Program-made: the position numbers and the translations under genes | Virus record (IMG/VR): IMGVR_UViG_3300005338_000010 | Location: 1-60,249 of that record | Source of the DNA: a virus | DNA length: 60,249 nucleotides | Reading direction: 5' to 3' (one strand) | In this document: positions 1 through 7,512 of the stretch, in pieces | Layout: each line of letters begins with the position of its first letter | Position numbering within the stretch: the first letter of the stretch is position 1 | Notes under the pieces: model-generated | Database searches by the model: none | What the model was told of the DNA's origin: nothing | The model's input: the letters and a program-made list of their open reading frames with translations, nothing else

Positions 1-38
1 CCCCCGATAAACACAGGGGTGGGATAAAAAGAAAAAGT

Positions 39-293
39 ATGAAATATAACAACTATTCAGACAAATTAAGAGTGGTTTTGACAAGCATTGAAATAGAAGT
101 GGGTAGGGCAAAAGGAATGTTTCCAGATGACTTTGTAAACCAGCACGAAGCCTACGCCGTTATACTTGAAGAAGTGGACGAACTATGGGATGAAATAAAA
201 AAGAACCAGCGTAATTACGATTTGGATGCGCAGCGAAAAGAAGCAATACAGGCAGCGGCAATGATGTGCAGGCTATTAGTCGAATTACTTTAA
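39..293 (+). CDS. MazG-like nucleotide pyrophosphohydrolase, small
   Basis: An 84-residue, all-helical protein. Residues 37-53 read AYAVILEEVDELWDEI, which fits the EExxE metal-binding motif of all-alpha NTP pyrophosphatases (MazG/dUTPase-like). A second helix, RKEAIQAAAMMCRLL, fits the partner motif of small phage members. Known members hydrolyse (d)NTPs to the monophosphate and pyrophosphate; phage versions are thought to clean nucleotide pools or lower alarmone signalling. It is shorter than full MazG, as expected for single-domain phage forms. It is the first gene of the plus-strand accessory run, and TnpB begins 23 bp after its stop. The exact substrate cannot be read from the sequence. 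Confidence 0.6.
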   Translation: MKYNNYSDKLRVVLTSIEIEVGRAKGMFPDDFVNQHEAYAVILEEVDELWDEIKKNQRNYDLDAQRKEAIQAAAMMCRLLVELL

Positions 294-316
294 TCACCAT
301 CTAAACAACCCAACCG

Positions 317-1393
317 GTGCTAACTTTTAAACGAAAACTAATTTTGACTAAAGCTCAAGAACGAAGGATTAATTCCTGGGTAGGGGTTTGTCGTTTCGTT
401 TACAATTTGTGCAAGGAAATTCAACAGGAGGCTTGCAAAAACAAGGGTACTTATATCCATAAGTATGAGCTAATGAAGCAGTTAACCGAAATACGAAACG
501 TCGATTGGATAGGAGATGTGCCCCGCGACGGAATTGAGGACGCGATAAAACGTATGGATAATAGCTACAAAGCATTTTTCAAGGGCGGCGGATTTCCGAA
601 ATGGGCCAGCAAGAAGCGATTTAATTCTATCCGATTCAAACAGGTTATTTCAGTTGAAGATAGATTCGTACAAGTGCCGAAATTGGGCAAGTTAAAGATG
701 GTTAAGGATAGGCCGGTGGTAGGAAAAATTAAACAAATTACGATAAAAAGGCAGGTTGACGGGTACTATGCCTGTATAGCCACGGATGCAGTAAAATCAA
801 TTCAATGCCACGATGAGAACCAAGTTTTGGCGCTGGATATGGGCTTAAAGCACTTCGCGGTTGACAGCAACGGGAACTACATAACAAACCCGAGGCATTT
901 TAAGACGCATGAGCGGCGGCTAAGAATCGAGAACAGATCCTTAGCCAGAAAGAAGAAAGGTGGCAAGAATTGGCGAAAACAAGCTCACAGACTGGCGAGG
1001 CTGCATAATAAGATAGCCAATGTGCGCCGTGATTTTTTACATAAGGAATCCACAAGAATTGCCAAGGCTAACTACATTGTAATCCTGGAGGATTTAAACA
1101 TTTCCGGGATGGCTAAAAACGGGAACCTAAGCAAGCATATTTTAGATTGCGGATGGGGCATGTTCCGGGGGATGCTTAACTACAAAACCATAGTAATTGT
1201 AATTAACCCAAAATATACATCGCAAACATGCAATTCCTGTGGGGTAAGAGATGCTAAAAGTAGAATTTCCCAATCAGAATTTGTTTGCACAGCCTGCGGG
1301 AAAGCCGACAATGCCGACAAGAACGCGGCCAACAATATACTAAGCAAAGGATTTGCTTTTATCTGTCAACGTGAGGCAATAGCCTGTGCGTAG
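317..1393 (+). CDS. tnpB: Solitary IS200/IS605-type TnpB (RNA-guided nuclease family)
   Basis: A 358-residue TnpB. The RuvC residues are visible: D174 in LALDMGLKHF, E258 in VILEDLNISGM and D334 in NADKNAANNI. A four-cysteine zinc finger (CNSCG ... CTACG) lies between the last two. The N-terminal KLILTKAQERRINSW and FPKWASKKRFNS segments are typical. The family cuts DNA guided by an omega RNA from the element's right end. The start is GTG at 317. No tnpA transposase is adjacent, so the element cannot move by itself. Oddity: between the conserved YK (helix after GWGMF) and NPKYTSQTC there are only six residues, about five fewer than I expect, which suggests a small in-frame deletion. The fold call is firm; activity is uncertain. 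Confidence 0.92.
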   Translation: MLTFKRKLILTKAQERRINSWVGVCRFVYNLCKEIQQEACKNKGTYIHKYELMKQLTEIRNVDWIGDVPRDGIEDAIKRMDNSYKAFFKGGGFPKWASKKRFNSIRFKQVISVEDRFVQVPKLGKLKMVKDRPVVGKIKQITIKRQVDGYYACIATDAVKSIQCHDENQVLALDMGLKHFAVDSNGNYITNPRHFKTHERRLRIENRSLARKKKGGKNWRKQAHRLARLHNKIANVRRDFLHKESTRIAKANYIVILEDLNISGMAKNGNLSKHILDCGWGMFRGMLNYKTIVIVINPKYTSQTCNSCGVRDAKSRISQSEFVCTACGKADNADKNAANNILSKGFAFICQREAIACA

Positions 1394-1398
1394 GATAA

Positions 1399-1449
1399 GG
1401 AGCGCACTTTCAAGCGCAGTCCGGCAACCAATGAGCAAGATTTTTTCAA
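1399..1449 (+). ncRNA. Possible TnpB right end / omega-RNA 3' part
   Basis: Just after the tnpB stop there is a hairpin: GGAGCGC (1399-1405), an 8-nt loop, then GCGC and TCC (1414-1422) with a 2-nt bulge. A TCAA (1446-1449) follows; right ends of some IS200/IS605 elements end this way. TnpB guide RNAs usually come from this position, so this stretch could be the scaffold with the guide starting near 1450. No left end was recognised, so this is tentative. Confidence 0.28.
1430..1441 (+). repeat. 12-bp direct repeat, copy 1
   Basis: AATGAGCAAGAT occurs here and again at 1473-1484, where it is the start of the next gene (ATG at 1474). The copies are 43 bp apart and flank the putative right end of the TnpB unit. 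Copy 1 looks like a duplicated gene start, but it runs out of frame quickly. Confidence 0.6.
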
Positions 1450-1472
1450 CGAATACATTAAATCTAAAAACA

Positions 1473-1484
1473 AATGAGCAAGAT
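1473..1484 (+). repeat. 12-bp direct repeat, copy 2 (start of next gene)
   Basis: Second copy of AATGAGCAAGAT. It contains the ATG of the 162-aa gene. See copy 1 at 1430-1441. Confidence 0.6.
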
Positions 1485-1962
1485 GACAGCAGAAGAATTA
1501 CTCGAAACAAAAGAATCTGAAATAAAATTCCTAACTGGAACCGTATCGAGGCTACAAGCCCGTATTAAAGAACTCGAATACACCACCCCTTCAGCAAACG
1601 ATACACCGGAAGGGAAGCGGGAACAACTAAAGTTGTGGGAGAAAGCCGCTATTCACTTATTTGAAACACATAACCCGGACGTTGACCAAACAAGTTTGAT
1701 GGGTCAAAGGCTGCTAAACGGGTTCAGGGCCGACATGTGGACGCTATCAGTATATTATAACATTAAAAACAAAGAAAGAGACAGAGGGAATGGTTGTGAT
1801 GATTTGCACAATGAATATGCCGCTAATCCCCTGCTGGACGAAGTGGTAAGACTGCGAAGGGAAGTAGAGGAATTGAAGGCCGGTATTAAAAAAGTAGTTG
1901 ACGGCCCATTTACAATGAATCCGCAAGACAGAATCATTTTACGTGAACTACTTAACAAATAG
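1474..1962 (+). CDS. Hypothetical coiled-coil protein
   Basis: A 162-residue protein of no recognised family. Residues 5-36 form a heptad-rich helix (ESEIKFLTGTVSRLQARIKELE), and a second charged helix at about 122-140 ends in EVEELKAGIKKVV. The middle (WEKAAIHLFETHNPDVDQTS) looks like a small helical domain. The EL-KAGIK tail recurs in the 112-aa product at 2197-2535, so the two may share a C-terminal module. It lies in a tight plus-strand run with 3-bp spacing to the next gene. Function unknown. Confidence 0.6.
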   Translation: MSKMTAEELLETKESEIKFLTGTVSRLQARIKELEYTTPSANDTPEGKREQLKLWEKAAIHLFETHNPDVDQTSLMGQRLLNGFRADMWTLSVYYNIKNKERDRGNGCDDLHNEYAANPLLDEVVRLRREVEELKAGIKKVVDGPFTMNPQDRIILRELLNK

Positions 1963-1965
1963 AAT

Positions 1966-2193
1966 ATGGAGCAAGCAATAAAACCAGAAATTGTAAAATA
2001 CGGTGTGTGGCTTGGTGAAAATAATTTAGGAAGGAATTCTGATGGCCTATGGGGTAACAATATTTCATCTGAACCCCGTAAAACTGATGAAGAAGTAGCA
2101 GACATCTATCTAACAAATCCTGATTATTATCAAAATATAAAAAAGGAGCTAAGGCGAAGGATTGTAGAAAATTACAAACCATTAATACCATAA
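1966..2193 (+). CDS. Hypothetical protein, 75 aa
   Basis: A soluble charged protein of 75 residues with no recognised motif. The first half (VKYGVWLGENNLGRNSDGLW) looks like beta structure, and the second half (DEEVADIYLTNPDYYQNIKK) is helical. Spacing is 3 bp to both neighbours, so it is very likely cotranscribed with the genes around it. Confidence 0.5.
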   Translation: MEQAIKPEIVKYGVWLGENNLGRNSDGLWGNNISSEPRKTDEEVADIYLTNPDYYQNIKKELRRRIVENYKPLIP

Positions 2194-2196
2194 ACC

Positions 2197-2535
2197 ATGA
2201 TAAAAGGATGGATTGAAGTAACCACTCATGAATTAAAATACCCACTTTGTATTAAGGGTGTTCATAGTAGTTTTTATGGCCGGGAGGATGTTTTCTATGA
2301 AAGAGTTGACAGCGCCGAAAGAATGAAACAGTTATCCGAAAATTGGAGGTTGTTTTATCTCGACGAAACCCCCTCCATCATGGAAGAAGAAAATAAACGG
2401 CTAAGGGAGGCGCTGGAAGAAAACAGGAAACTGAAAGCCGGGATTAAAAATATTATAGCTGAATGCGCGGAAGATTGTTCTGTTATGACCAGCCTTGAAA
2501 AGATTTTGAACATTGTTAACCAACTACTCAAATAA
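2197..2535 (+). CDS. Hypothetical protein with coiled-coil tail
   Basis: 112 residues. An N-terminal beta-rich part (MIKGWIEVTTHELKYPLCIKG) is followed by a charged helix (about 60-85, EEENKRLREALEENRKLKAGIK). The KLKAGIK element matches the tail of the 162-aa protein upstream. No family recognised. It belongs to the same compact run, 3 bp after the previous stop. Confidence 0.55.
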   Translation: MIKGWIEVTTHELKYPLCIKGVHSSFYGREDVFYERVDSAERMKQLSENWRLFYLDETPSIMEEENKRLREALEENRKLKAGIKNIIAECAEDCSVMTSLEKILNIVNQLLK

Positions 2536-2546
2536 AACAATTACCA

Positions 2547-3101
2547 ATGGATATAGAAACAGGGAATAAAATAATAGCTGCGTTTATGTGCGGCGTTTAC
2601 GATGGCAGAAAATACATGGACGTTCCTGAGCATGGCAAATGCTTAGTAGGCCCAAATTATGACAACCAGCTTAAATACCATTCCTCTTGGGATTGGCAAG
2701 TACCAGCGTGGAGTAAAATATCACACCTTACAAAAGAGGTTGCTGCCAAATCACCAGACACTTATAACCGGCATATTGGATTTGCAGACCGGTATGAATC
2801 AGCAGTATTTAAAAATAATCCATTAGCTGGCTTTGAGGTTATTGTCGAAGCAATCCAATGGTATGACACCAACCCAAATAATATGAACATCAAACAACAA
2901 ATCAAGGAACGGGCGGAGAAGGAATGCGGTATGGGGTATCGGTACTCCCAAGCCTACACTTCCGGCGCTCTCTCCATGCTACCCATTATAGAGGATGTGG
3001 CGGTGGAGTTTCTTAATTGGTATAGCACTACGACTATTAATTGGAACAACGATTCAGGAGCATACCTATATTTCATCACAGAAGTTTACCAACCTAAATA
3101 A
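2547..3101 (+). CDS. Hypothetical phage protein (WDWQVPAW motif)
   Basis: A 184-residue soluble protein. It begins with a helix (TGNKIIAAFMCGV), then an aromatic stretch WDWQVPAWSKI (about 49-59) and FEVIVEAIQWYD (about 95-106). I recall this layout, with paired aromatic patches, from small uncharacterised Bacteroidota phage proteins, but I cannot name a family. The C-terminal third (IKERAEKECG ... FLNWY) seems a separate helical part. Function unknown. Confidence 0.55.
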   Translation: MDIETGNKIIAAFMCGVYDGRKYMDVPEHGKCLVGPNYDNQLKYHSSWDWQVPAWSKISHLTKEVAAKSPDTYNRHIGFADRYESAVFKNNPLAGFEVIVEAIQWYDTNPNNMNIKQQIKERAEKECGMGYRYSQAYTSGALSMLPIIEDVAVEFLNWYSTTTINWNNDSGAYLYFITEVYQPK

Positions 3102-3108
3102 AGCAGAT

Positions 3109-3408
3109 ATGACCACCCGCGAAAAGTTCCACCAGTTAATTTGCCTCTATGAGTTGGGGATTCTCTGCTACCGAGATTATGGGCAATGGCGCGATCTATT
3201 TGAAATGAATTTAGAAGATGGCCTTTGCATGGCCTCGTCGAAGTTAATCAAGAAGGGCAATCGTTTCTGGATAGTAGAATATAAACCGAATGGCGCAAAA
3301 ACATATTGGTGGAAACATCCATTTGAAGATGCCCCGAAGTCTTACAACCTCCGCGCTCTACAGGTACGCCTTGACTGGCTTTATGAACAATTAAATAAAT
3401 TAAAATAG
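3109..3408 (+). CDS. Hypothetical protein, 99 aa
   Basis: The frame is open from 2995, but the ATG at 3109 (MTTREKFHQL) sits 7 bp after the upstream stop and avoids a long overlap, so I choose it. The product is soluble and aromatic, with WIVEYKPNGAKTYWWKHPFE and an RALQVRLDWLYEQL helix at the end. No family recognised. The next ATG starts 3 bp after its stop. Confidence 0.5.
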   Translation: MTTREKFHQLICLYELGILCYRDYGQWRDLFEMNLEDGLCMASSKLIKKGNRFWIVEYKPNGAKTYWWKHPFEDAPKSYNLRALQVRLDWLYEQLNKLK

Positions 3409-3411
3409 TAT

Positions 3412-3792
3412 ATGGTAAAAGCGCAAGAAATCAGAATCGGCAATTACTTCAAAACTGAAATTGGACTTATCGGTAAGGTGCTATCATTTCACGAAAGTAA
3501 GGTTACAATGAAGATGCCGCATAGCACGTCAGTGATTCATACTAAGCCACAATTCAGGCCGGGGCTGGACATCGACCCCATTCCCTTAACACCTGAAATA
3601 TTGGAGAAGGCGGGGTGGGAAAAATTTGCTGGTGTATTTTCTAAAAACGAGTGGGCCCTTAGAGAAGATGCCCCCGGCTATGAATTTAACAGCCCTTATT
3701 GGCGAACAGGTGGCATATCTGTTCAATACGTCCACCAACTACAAAACCTCTACTTCGCCCTCACTGGGCAGGAGCTTGAAATAAAAATGTAA
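3412..3792 (+). CDS. Conserved Bacteroidota phage/prophage protein (EIRIGNY...VHQLQNLYFALTG)
   Basis: 126 residues. It has a very characteristic frame that I recognise from many Bacteroidota phages and prophages: EIRIGNYFKTEIG at the start, a PIPLTPEILEKAGW element in the middle and YVHQLQNLYFALTGQELEI at the end. The first 40 residues resemble a small beta-barrel, and the end is one helix. The role is unknown. Its presence supports the Bacteroidota host assignment. Confidence 0.75.
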   Translation: MVKAQEIRIGNYFKTEIGLIGKVLSFHESKVTMKMPHSTSVIHTKPQFRPGLDIDPIPLTPEILEKAGWEKFAGVFSKNEWALREDAPGYEFNSPYWRTGGISVQYVHQLQNLYFALTGQELEIKM

Positions 3793-3797
3793 AAAAT

Positions 3798-4019
3798 ATG
3801 AAACACTATATAGTCATTGGAATAAGTCTTTGCCGATGTTTTATTTACACCAATGAAGTTAAGCTAAGGCAGGTAGAAAACCCGTCTGACACAATCACAC
3901 TTCGATTTGATAAGTTCCCGGCAAAGAAACTTGATACACTTATCATTGGCCATATTTACGCTACCGGAGGAGTAGCTTATTACAAAGACACAACATTGAA
4001 TTATATATCAAATAGATAA
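3798..4019 (+). CDS. Hypothetical protein, 73 aa
   Basis: A 73-residue, beta-rich protein (MKHYIVIGISLCRCFIYTNE ... IIGHIYATGGVAYYKD) without recognisable motifs. The weakly hydrophobic N-terminus is not a convincing signal peptide. It sits 5 bp after the previous stop in the same run. Confidence 0.45.
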   Translation: MKHYIVIGISLCRCFIYTNEVKLRQVENPSDTITLRFDKFPAKKLDTLIIGHIYATGGVAYYKDTTLNYISNR

Positions 4020-4021
4020 TC

Positions 4022-4258
4022 ATGAAATGGAAATTACTTAAAGACTTTTGGGGTATTTCAAACAAATACCCAATGGCTGATTTAGCACCCATTGACGCAG
4101 GATGCACTATAACCGAAAATGGCGATGGGCGCTACAAGGTAACAAACTATTGGGGAGACTTAAAGGCTATAGTAAGTAAAGAGTCTTTTGACGCAATGGA
4201 AAAAGAACCCGACCCAGAAATGGATATTGATAAACCAACCAAACCCACCCAACCATGA
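4022..4258 (+). CDS. Hypothetical protein with proline-rich tail
   Basis: 78 residues. A small globular part (MKWKLLKDFWGISNKYPMAD ... SKESFDAM) is followed by an acidic, Pro/Thr-rich tail (EPDPEMDIDKPTKPTQP). Its stop overlaps the ATG of the lipoprotein gene at 4255 by 4 nt (ATGA), so translation is probably coupled. Confidence 0.5.
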   Translation: MKWKLLKDFWGISNKYPMADLAPIDAGCTITENGDGRYKVTNYWGDLKAIVSKESFDAMEKEPDPEMDIDKPTKPTQP

Positions 4259-4626
4259 AATCCCTCACCTTTTTCGGATTGATACTGCTGTTTACTGGAT
4301 GCGTGACACATAAGCCTGGATGGTGCAAAACGCATAGGCAATACGAATGCTTTCCAGATATAAATAAAATCGCTGCACCAGAAGTAAAATATTCAGTAGC
4401 TAAAAAACGAATTATCGATAGCCTGAATATTGAAAAAGCTGCTGCTCGAATAAGATTGAATACAGCCATTTTATACTACGAAAATGAGAAACGCTGCGGA
4501 GCAATAGCTGATGGATATAAAGCTCAATATTACAAAACTGGCGATAAGTCATTTGGCAGTCTTTATAATAAATATGTTGACAGCGTTTATTATTGGGCGG
4601 CCAAAGTCGTTGAGTTAAATAATTAA
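4255..4626 (+). CDS. Predicted lipoprotein, 123 aa
   Basis: The N-terminus MKSLTFFGLILLFTGC is a lipoprotein signal peptide with lipobox FTGC, so Cys16 would be lipidated. The mature part has further cysteines (CKTHRQYEC) and a helical C-terminal half (KKRIIDSLNIEKAAARIRLN). Phage lipoproteins are often outer spanins or superinfection-exclusion factors. No proline-rich spanin pattern is visible, so I cannot choose. It overlaps the preceding gene by 4 nt. Confidence 0.6.
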   Translation: MKSLTFFGLILLFTGCVTHKPGWCKTHRQYECFPDINKIAAPEVKYSVAKKRIIDSLNIEKAAARIRLNTAILYYENEKRCGAIADGYKAQYYKTGDKSFGSLYNKYVDSVYYWAAKVVELNN

Positions 4627-4665
4627 TTCACCCCGCTTCAAAACTGGAAATAAAAACTAAAATAT

Positions 4666-4824
4666 ATGACATCGAAACAAATTTCAAATCAGTCCCCCCG
4701 TAAGCCTTCACCTGCATTTGGCGGCAAGGTGGTGTTAAAACAAAACGTTATCGCTATGCCTGTTCGACCAGGATACTATCCAGCTAAACAAATTGAGCTA
4801 ACTATAAAACCCACACTTATATGA
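4666..4824 (+). CDS. Small basic protein, 52 aa
   Basis: A short frame beginning MTSKQISNQSPRKPSPAFGG and ending KQIELTIKPTLI. The ATG at 4666 lies 39 bp after the lipoprotein gene. Its TGA (4822-4824) overlaps the next ATG (4821) in an ATGA junction, which supports real translation. Rich in Lys, Pro and Ser; no family recognised. Confidence 0.5.
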   Translation: MTSKQISNQSPRKPSPAFGGKVVLKQNVIAMPVRPGYYPAKQIELTIKPTLI

Positions 4825-5003
4825 CAGACGAACAAAAATTAGCCGCCATCACTTCTTTAATAGTTGACGCAAACGCTGCAATGAGCGATCCGGCCCACTG
4901 GAAAAACAACACCACGCAGACAGAGGGAATTGAGACAAGTGAATCAAACAGCAGTTTACGTATGAAGATTAGTAAAATATTAGGGTTGGGTAGTTTGGCT
5001 TAA
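4821..5003 (+). CDS. Hypothetical protein, 60 aa
   Basis: Last gene of the left plus-strand run. A helix (DEQKLAAITSLIVDANAAM) is followed by a Thr/Ser/Glu-rich linker and a short amphipathic end (MKISKILGLGSLA). The start overlaps the previous stop as ATGA. It is followed at once by the convergent minus-strand operon. No family recognised. Confidence 0.45.
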   Translation: MTDEQKLAAITSLIVDANAAMSDPAHWKNNTTQTEGIETSESNSSLRMKISKILGLGSLA

Positions 5004-5033
5004 CTTTTATGGAATTCGTACTATTAGCCGAAC
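4993..5033. terminator. Possible bidirectional stem-loop between convergent operons
   Basis: GTTTGGCT (4993-5000) pairs with AGCCGAAC (5026-5033), with one G-T wobble, around a 25-nt loop. It lies exactly where the plus- and minus-strand runs meet. There is no clear T-run, so termination is a guess from position. Confidence 0.28.
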
Positions 5034-5034
5034 C

Positions 5035-5286
5035 TTAATCTTCCTCATCTGTACCCTCTACTATTTCAGGGGCTTCTACACTACATTCAAAATCATAGAT
5101 GTATATGGGTTCTGGATCAAGGAAGTGCTTTAGCTTGAATTGTATGGTGTGCTTTTTAGAATCCTCTGGCGCTGGTAAGACTACTATGCCTTCTAATGCG
5201 TATGGCATCTTATCTGGATCAGCCTTTATGAATATTGGTTGACCCCATACTAAGTCTTCAAGTTTAAGTCTTATGTGTATTGGCAT
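5035..5286 (-). CDS. Hypothetical acidic protein, 83 aa
   Basis: Soluble beta-rich protein (MPIHIRLKLEDLVWGQPIFI ... HTIQFKLKHFL) with an acidic end (EAPEIVEGTDEED). It is the last gene of the long minus-strand late region. No family recognised. Confidence 0.45.
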   Translation of the reverse strand: MPIHIRLKLEDLVWGQPIFIKADPDKMPYALEGIVVLPAPEDSKKHTIQFKLKHFLDPEPIYIYDFECSVEAPEIVEGTDEED

Positions 5287-5343
5287 TTTTTAATGTTTAT
5301 TATAATCAACGCACATCTCTACAAATGTTGGCTATAGTCGACA

Positions 5344-5541
5344 CTAATCAACCAAAGCCCCAAGCCCTTCATCTGGATCGTCATCTTTCATACTATCTAA
5401 ATCAGGTCGTATGGAATCTACCTTTGGAGTGAATTTTGTGTCGATTGCCAATTCCCGCGATCTTTTTATTAGCTTATCAAGACGCTTTTTACAAGCCGCT
5501 ATATCTTTAGCTATCTTCTCCCTTTCTTGTTCGTTGTTCAT
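5344..5541 (-). CDS. Small coiled-coil protein, 65 aa
   Basis: The N-terminal two thirds are one charged helix with heptad character (EREKIAKDIAACKKRLDKLI), and the end is acidic (SMKDDDPDEGLGALVD). Its start lies 35 nt inside the upstream 62-aa gene. Function unknown. Confidence 0.45.
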   Translation of the reverse strand: MNNEQEREKIAKDIAACKKRLDKLIKRSRELAIDTKFTPKVDSIRPDLDSMKDDDPDEGLGALVD

Positions 5542-5695
5542 TTTTTATAAAGTGTTCACATTTTTTCTTTTCAAAATTGTATGGCACAGTGGCAAAGAAG
5601 TCCTTTGTTCTGTCTACAGGTTCTTTAAATCTTTCACAAGATTGTTTTATAGGACAACCCATACCGTAGCATTGACAAACAAAGTCTGATTCCAT
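5507..5695 (-). CDS. Small cysteine-rich (likely zinc-binding) protein
   Basis: 62 residues with cysteines spaced as CQCYGMGCPIKQSCERF plus a later KKCEHF. This resembles small Cys-rich phage proteins of the CPIxxxCxRF type, probably binding zinc or iron. It starts directly after the metallophosphoesterase stop (5696) and overlaps the next gene by 35 nt. The role is not known. Confidence 0.55.
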   Translation of the reverse strand: MESDFVCQCYGMGCPIKQSCERFKEPVDRTKDFFATVPYNFEKKKCEHFIKNEQRTRKGEDS

Positions 5696-6688
5696 TTAAA
5701 GTATTTTGCCCTTCCAAATTCTCTTGTTCCTTACCTCAAAATCTTTATCACCGAACAGATCGACTATTGCGAATCCGTGATTCCATGAATTAATCGGCAT
5801 GTATTGGGGATGCAATTCAGACATGCAGCCGATACTCCATGTTGTAATCATCTTCCCGTTTATATCTTGCTCTGTATGCTCGGATGAGCGATGGTGATGG
5901 CCACAAATGGTATTCGCCTTAGCTCTTAAATACAGCCCTCTTGCTATGTTTACAGGAGACATTATCGAACTGGCAAACTCATGGCCGTGTACGATATTCA
6001 GGTCGTTAGCCTTTATTATTGTTTTGCCAGATATAACCACAGTGCCGGGGATACGTTTTTCAATTATTTCTTCTAGCTTAAACTCGTCGAGACCGATAAT
6101 CTCTTTTGCTTTCTGCCAAAGAAAATGCTGGTAGCGCTCACAATGGTTGCCAAGTTTATAATATAATGGCACGTCTAACACTTGCCTCATTCTATTGAAT
6201 AAGTCTGCTCCAATTTGTATTTCTTCGTGAAACTTCTTTTTACTTGGGTCTGTCATAAAATGGCTAATGCCGTGGAAATCCCACCCATCGCCATTGATTA
6301 ATAAGGCGTCTACCTTATCTTTTTTACAGTATGCGAGTGCGGCTGTGATAGCCTGTACGCTATGATATGGCGCATGTGGGTCGCAAAAAATAGCAATACG
6401 TTTGTGGTTTTTTAAAATAAATGGATCATATACAGTTTCATCGCTCTCTGGCAACTTATAAGGATTTCGTGGCCGTTCTTCCTTTTCAAAAAATTCGCTC
6501 TCGACCTTATTTGTTGCTTCTTTCGCCCCTCTCTTTCCTGCTATATATCGTAATTTATTTCTTGCGTCTTCCACATCCGTGAATGTTAGTTTGTGATCGT
6601 TGTACATTATTCTGGCAAGTTTCAAGGTGGGCATATCCATGCCGTGTTTTTTACGATACTTACGTGCTAAATCTACTTTCAGGCTCAT
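5696..6688 (-). CDS. Calcineurin-like metallophosphoesterase
   Basis: A 330-residue protein. About 95 N-terminal residues are charged and helical (possible DNA or protein binding); a complete calcineurin-type core follows. The metal motifs appear in order: IAIFCDPHAPYH (D-x-H), LINGDGWDF (GD), YYKLGNHCER (GNH), NIVHGHEFA and TICGHHHRSS (the last histidines). These enzymes hydrolyse phosphomono- or diesters with two metal ions; phage members act on nucleotides, RNA ends or DNA. The substrate is unknown. It overlaps the upstream lipoprotein gene by 4 nt and sits beside lysis genes, so it is probably expressed late. Confidence 0.88.
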   Translation of the reverse strand: MSLKVDLARKYRKKHGMDMPTLKLARIMYNDHKLTFTDVEDARNKLRYIAGKRGAKEATNKVESEFFEKEERPRNPYKLPESDETVYDPFILKNHKRIAIFCDPHAPYHSVQAITAALAYCKKDKVDALLINGDGWDFHGISHFMTDPSKKKFHEEIQIGADLFNRMRQVLDVPLYYKLGNHCERYQHFLWQKAKEIIGLDEFKLEEIIEKRIPGTVVISGKTIIKANDLNIVHGHEFASSIMSPVNIARGLYLRAKANTICGHHHRSSEHTEQDINGKMITTWSIGCMSELHPQYMPINSWNHGFAIVDLFGDKDFEVRNKRIWKGKIL

Positions 6689-6903
6689 GGTTTAGGGGTT
6701 TTGTGCCATTCTTTAAAATAATAAGTGTGTTTATATGAACAATTATCTTTTATACAAATGAATACTGATATACTGTCGTCCTCCTGCACGTTTATTAATT
6801 CGTGACGATTGTGGCCGTACTGTATCATATTAGGAGTACAACTACATACCAAAACAAACCATATCACTATGGCAAATAAAAATATTAAAGGGGCTACTCT
6901 CAT
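6685..6903 (-). CDS. Predicted small lipoprotein
   Basis: 72 residues. The hydrophobic segment APLIFLFAIVIWFVLVCSC ends in a possible lipobox (VCSC, Cys22). The short mature part holds two more cysteines (ICIKDNCSY). Position just after the endolysin gene makes an outer spanin (Rz1-type) partner possible, but no proline-rich feature supports that. Overlaps the metallophosphoesterase start by 4 nt. Confidence 0.5.
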   Translation of the reverse strand: MRVAPLIFLFAIVIWFVLVCSCTPNMIQYGHNRHELINVQEDDSISVFICIKDNCSYKHTYYFKEWHKTPKP

Positions 6904-6930
6904 TCAAGTTCACAAAGGCAAGTTTTGGTT

Positions 6931-7512
6931 TCATAATATTTCTAAACATCTTTTAAGAAAAGCATACCGAGCCGAATAGCCGTTAAGCCCTCCGTTTATA
7001 CGAACAACAATAAATTGGAATTTAGTGTATTGGTGTGGGCCGGGATGAATCCAGTTTGATGGGAGATCAGCAATTTCATTCAGATTCTTTACCTTAGCCC
7101 AAAACCAGCAGGCGCTTTCTGTTGCTGCGTCTGGCTGTTCCAACAGTTCTGGATGCACTAATAGATCAAGATTACCGTATAATGCAAGGCTGCAATCATG
7201 ATACACCTTACGGCCTGTAAGTTGCCCCAAACCCCTACCGGGGAATTTTACCCCATCGCCTTCTACTATATTACCCAAATCAGCCCTGCCTTCGTATTGC
7301 TCTCCTGGTTTATGTCCGGGATTGGCATTTTCTAAAGTGTCGTTAAATGATGAGCTTTCTTCTGCGCAATTTGCAAGGAATGGAGCAAGCCTTTGTTTTG
7401 TATCTATCTTGTATTTTGCAGTGTATTTGTTTAAGAGTGGGACGTATATATCAAGGTTTTGAGGCTTAATAAGAGGGGCTATGTACTTTAATTGGTCTGC
7501 CGAAAGGATCAT
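6931..7512 (-). CDS. GH19-family endolysin (peptidoglycan/chitin-type hydrolase)
   Basis: 193 residues covering a glycoside hydrolase family 19 domain. The first catalytic region is ANCAEESSSFNDT and the second YEGRADLGN, followed by the family signature KFPGRGLGQLTGRKVY and the late INGGLNG loop. GH19 phage enzymes cleave the glycan of peptidoglycan and serve as endolysins. There is no signal peptide or SAR domain, so a holin should be needed; several membrane proteins lie just upstream. It shares a 4-nt overlap (ATGA) with the preceding membrane protein gene, consistent with a lysis operon. Confidence 0.9.
   Translation of the reverse strand: MILSADQLKYIAPLIKPQNLDIYVPLLNKYTAKYKIDTKQRLAPFLANCAEESSSFNDTLENANPGHKPGEQYEGRADLGNIVEGDGVKFPGRGLGQLTGRKVYHDCSLALYGNLDLLVHPELLEQPDAATESACWFWAKVKNLNEIADLPSNWIHPGPHQYTKFQFIVVRINGGLNGYSARYAFLKRCLEIL

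Noticed and set aside
5411-5689. Plus-strand hydrophobic frame opposite the small Cys-rich and coiled-coil genes
   Set aside because: Antisense to two overlapping minus-strand genes in a continuous operon; its hydrophobic character is a mirror effect of Lys/Glu codons.
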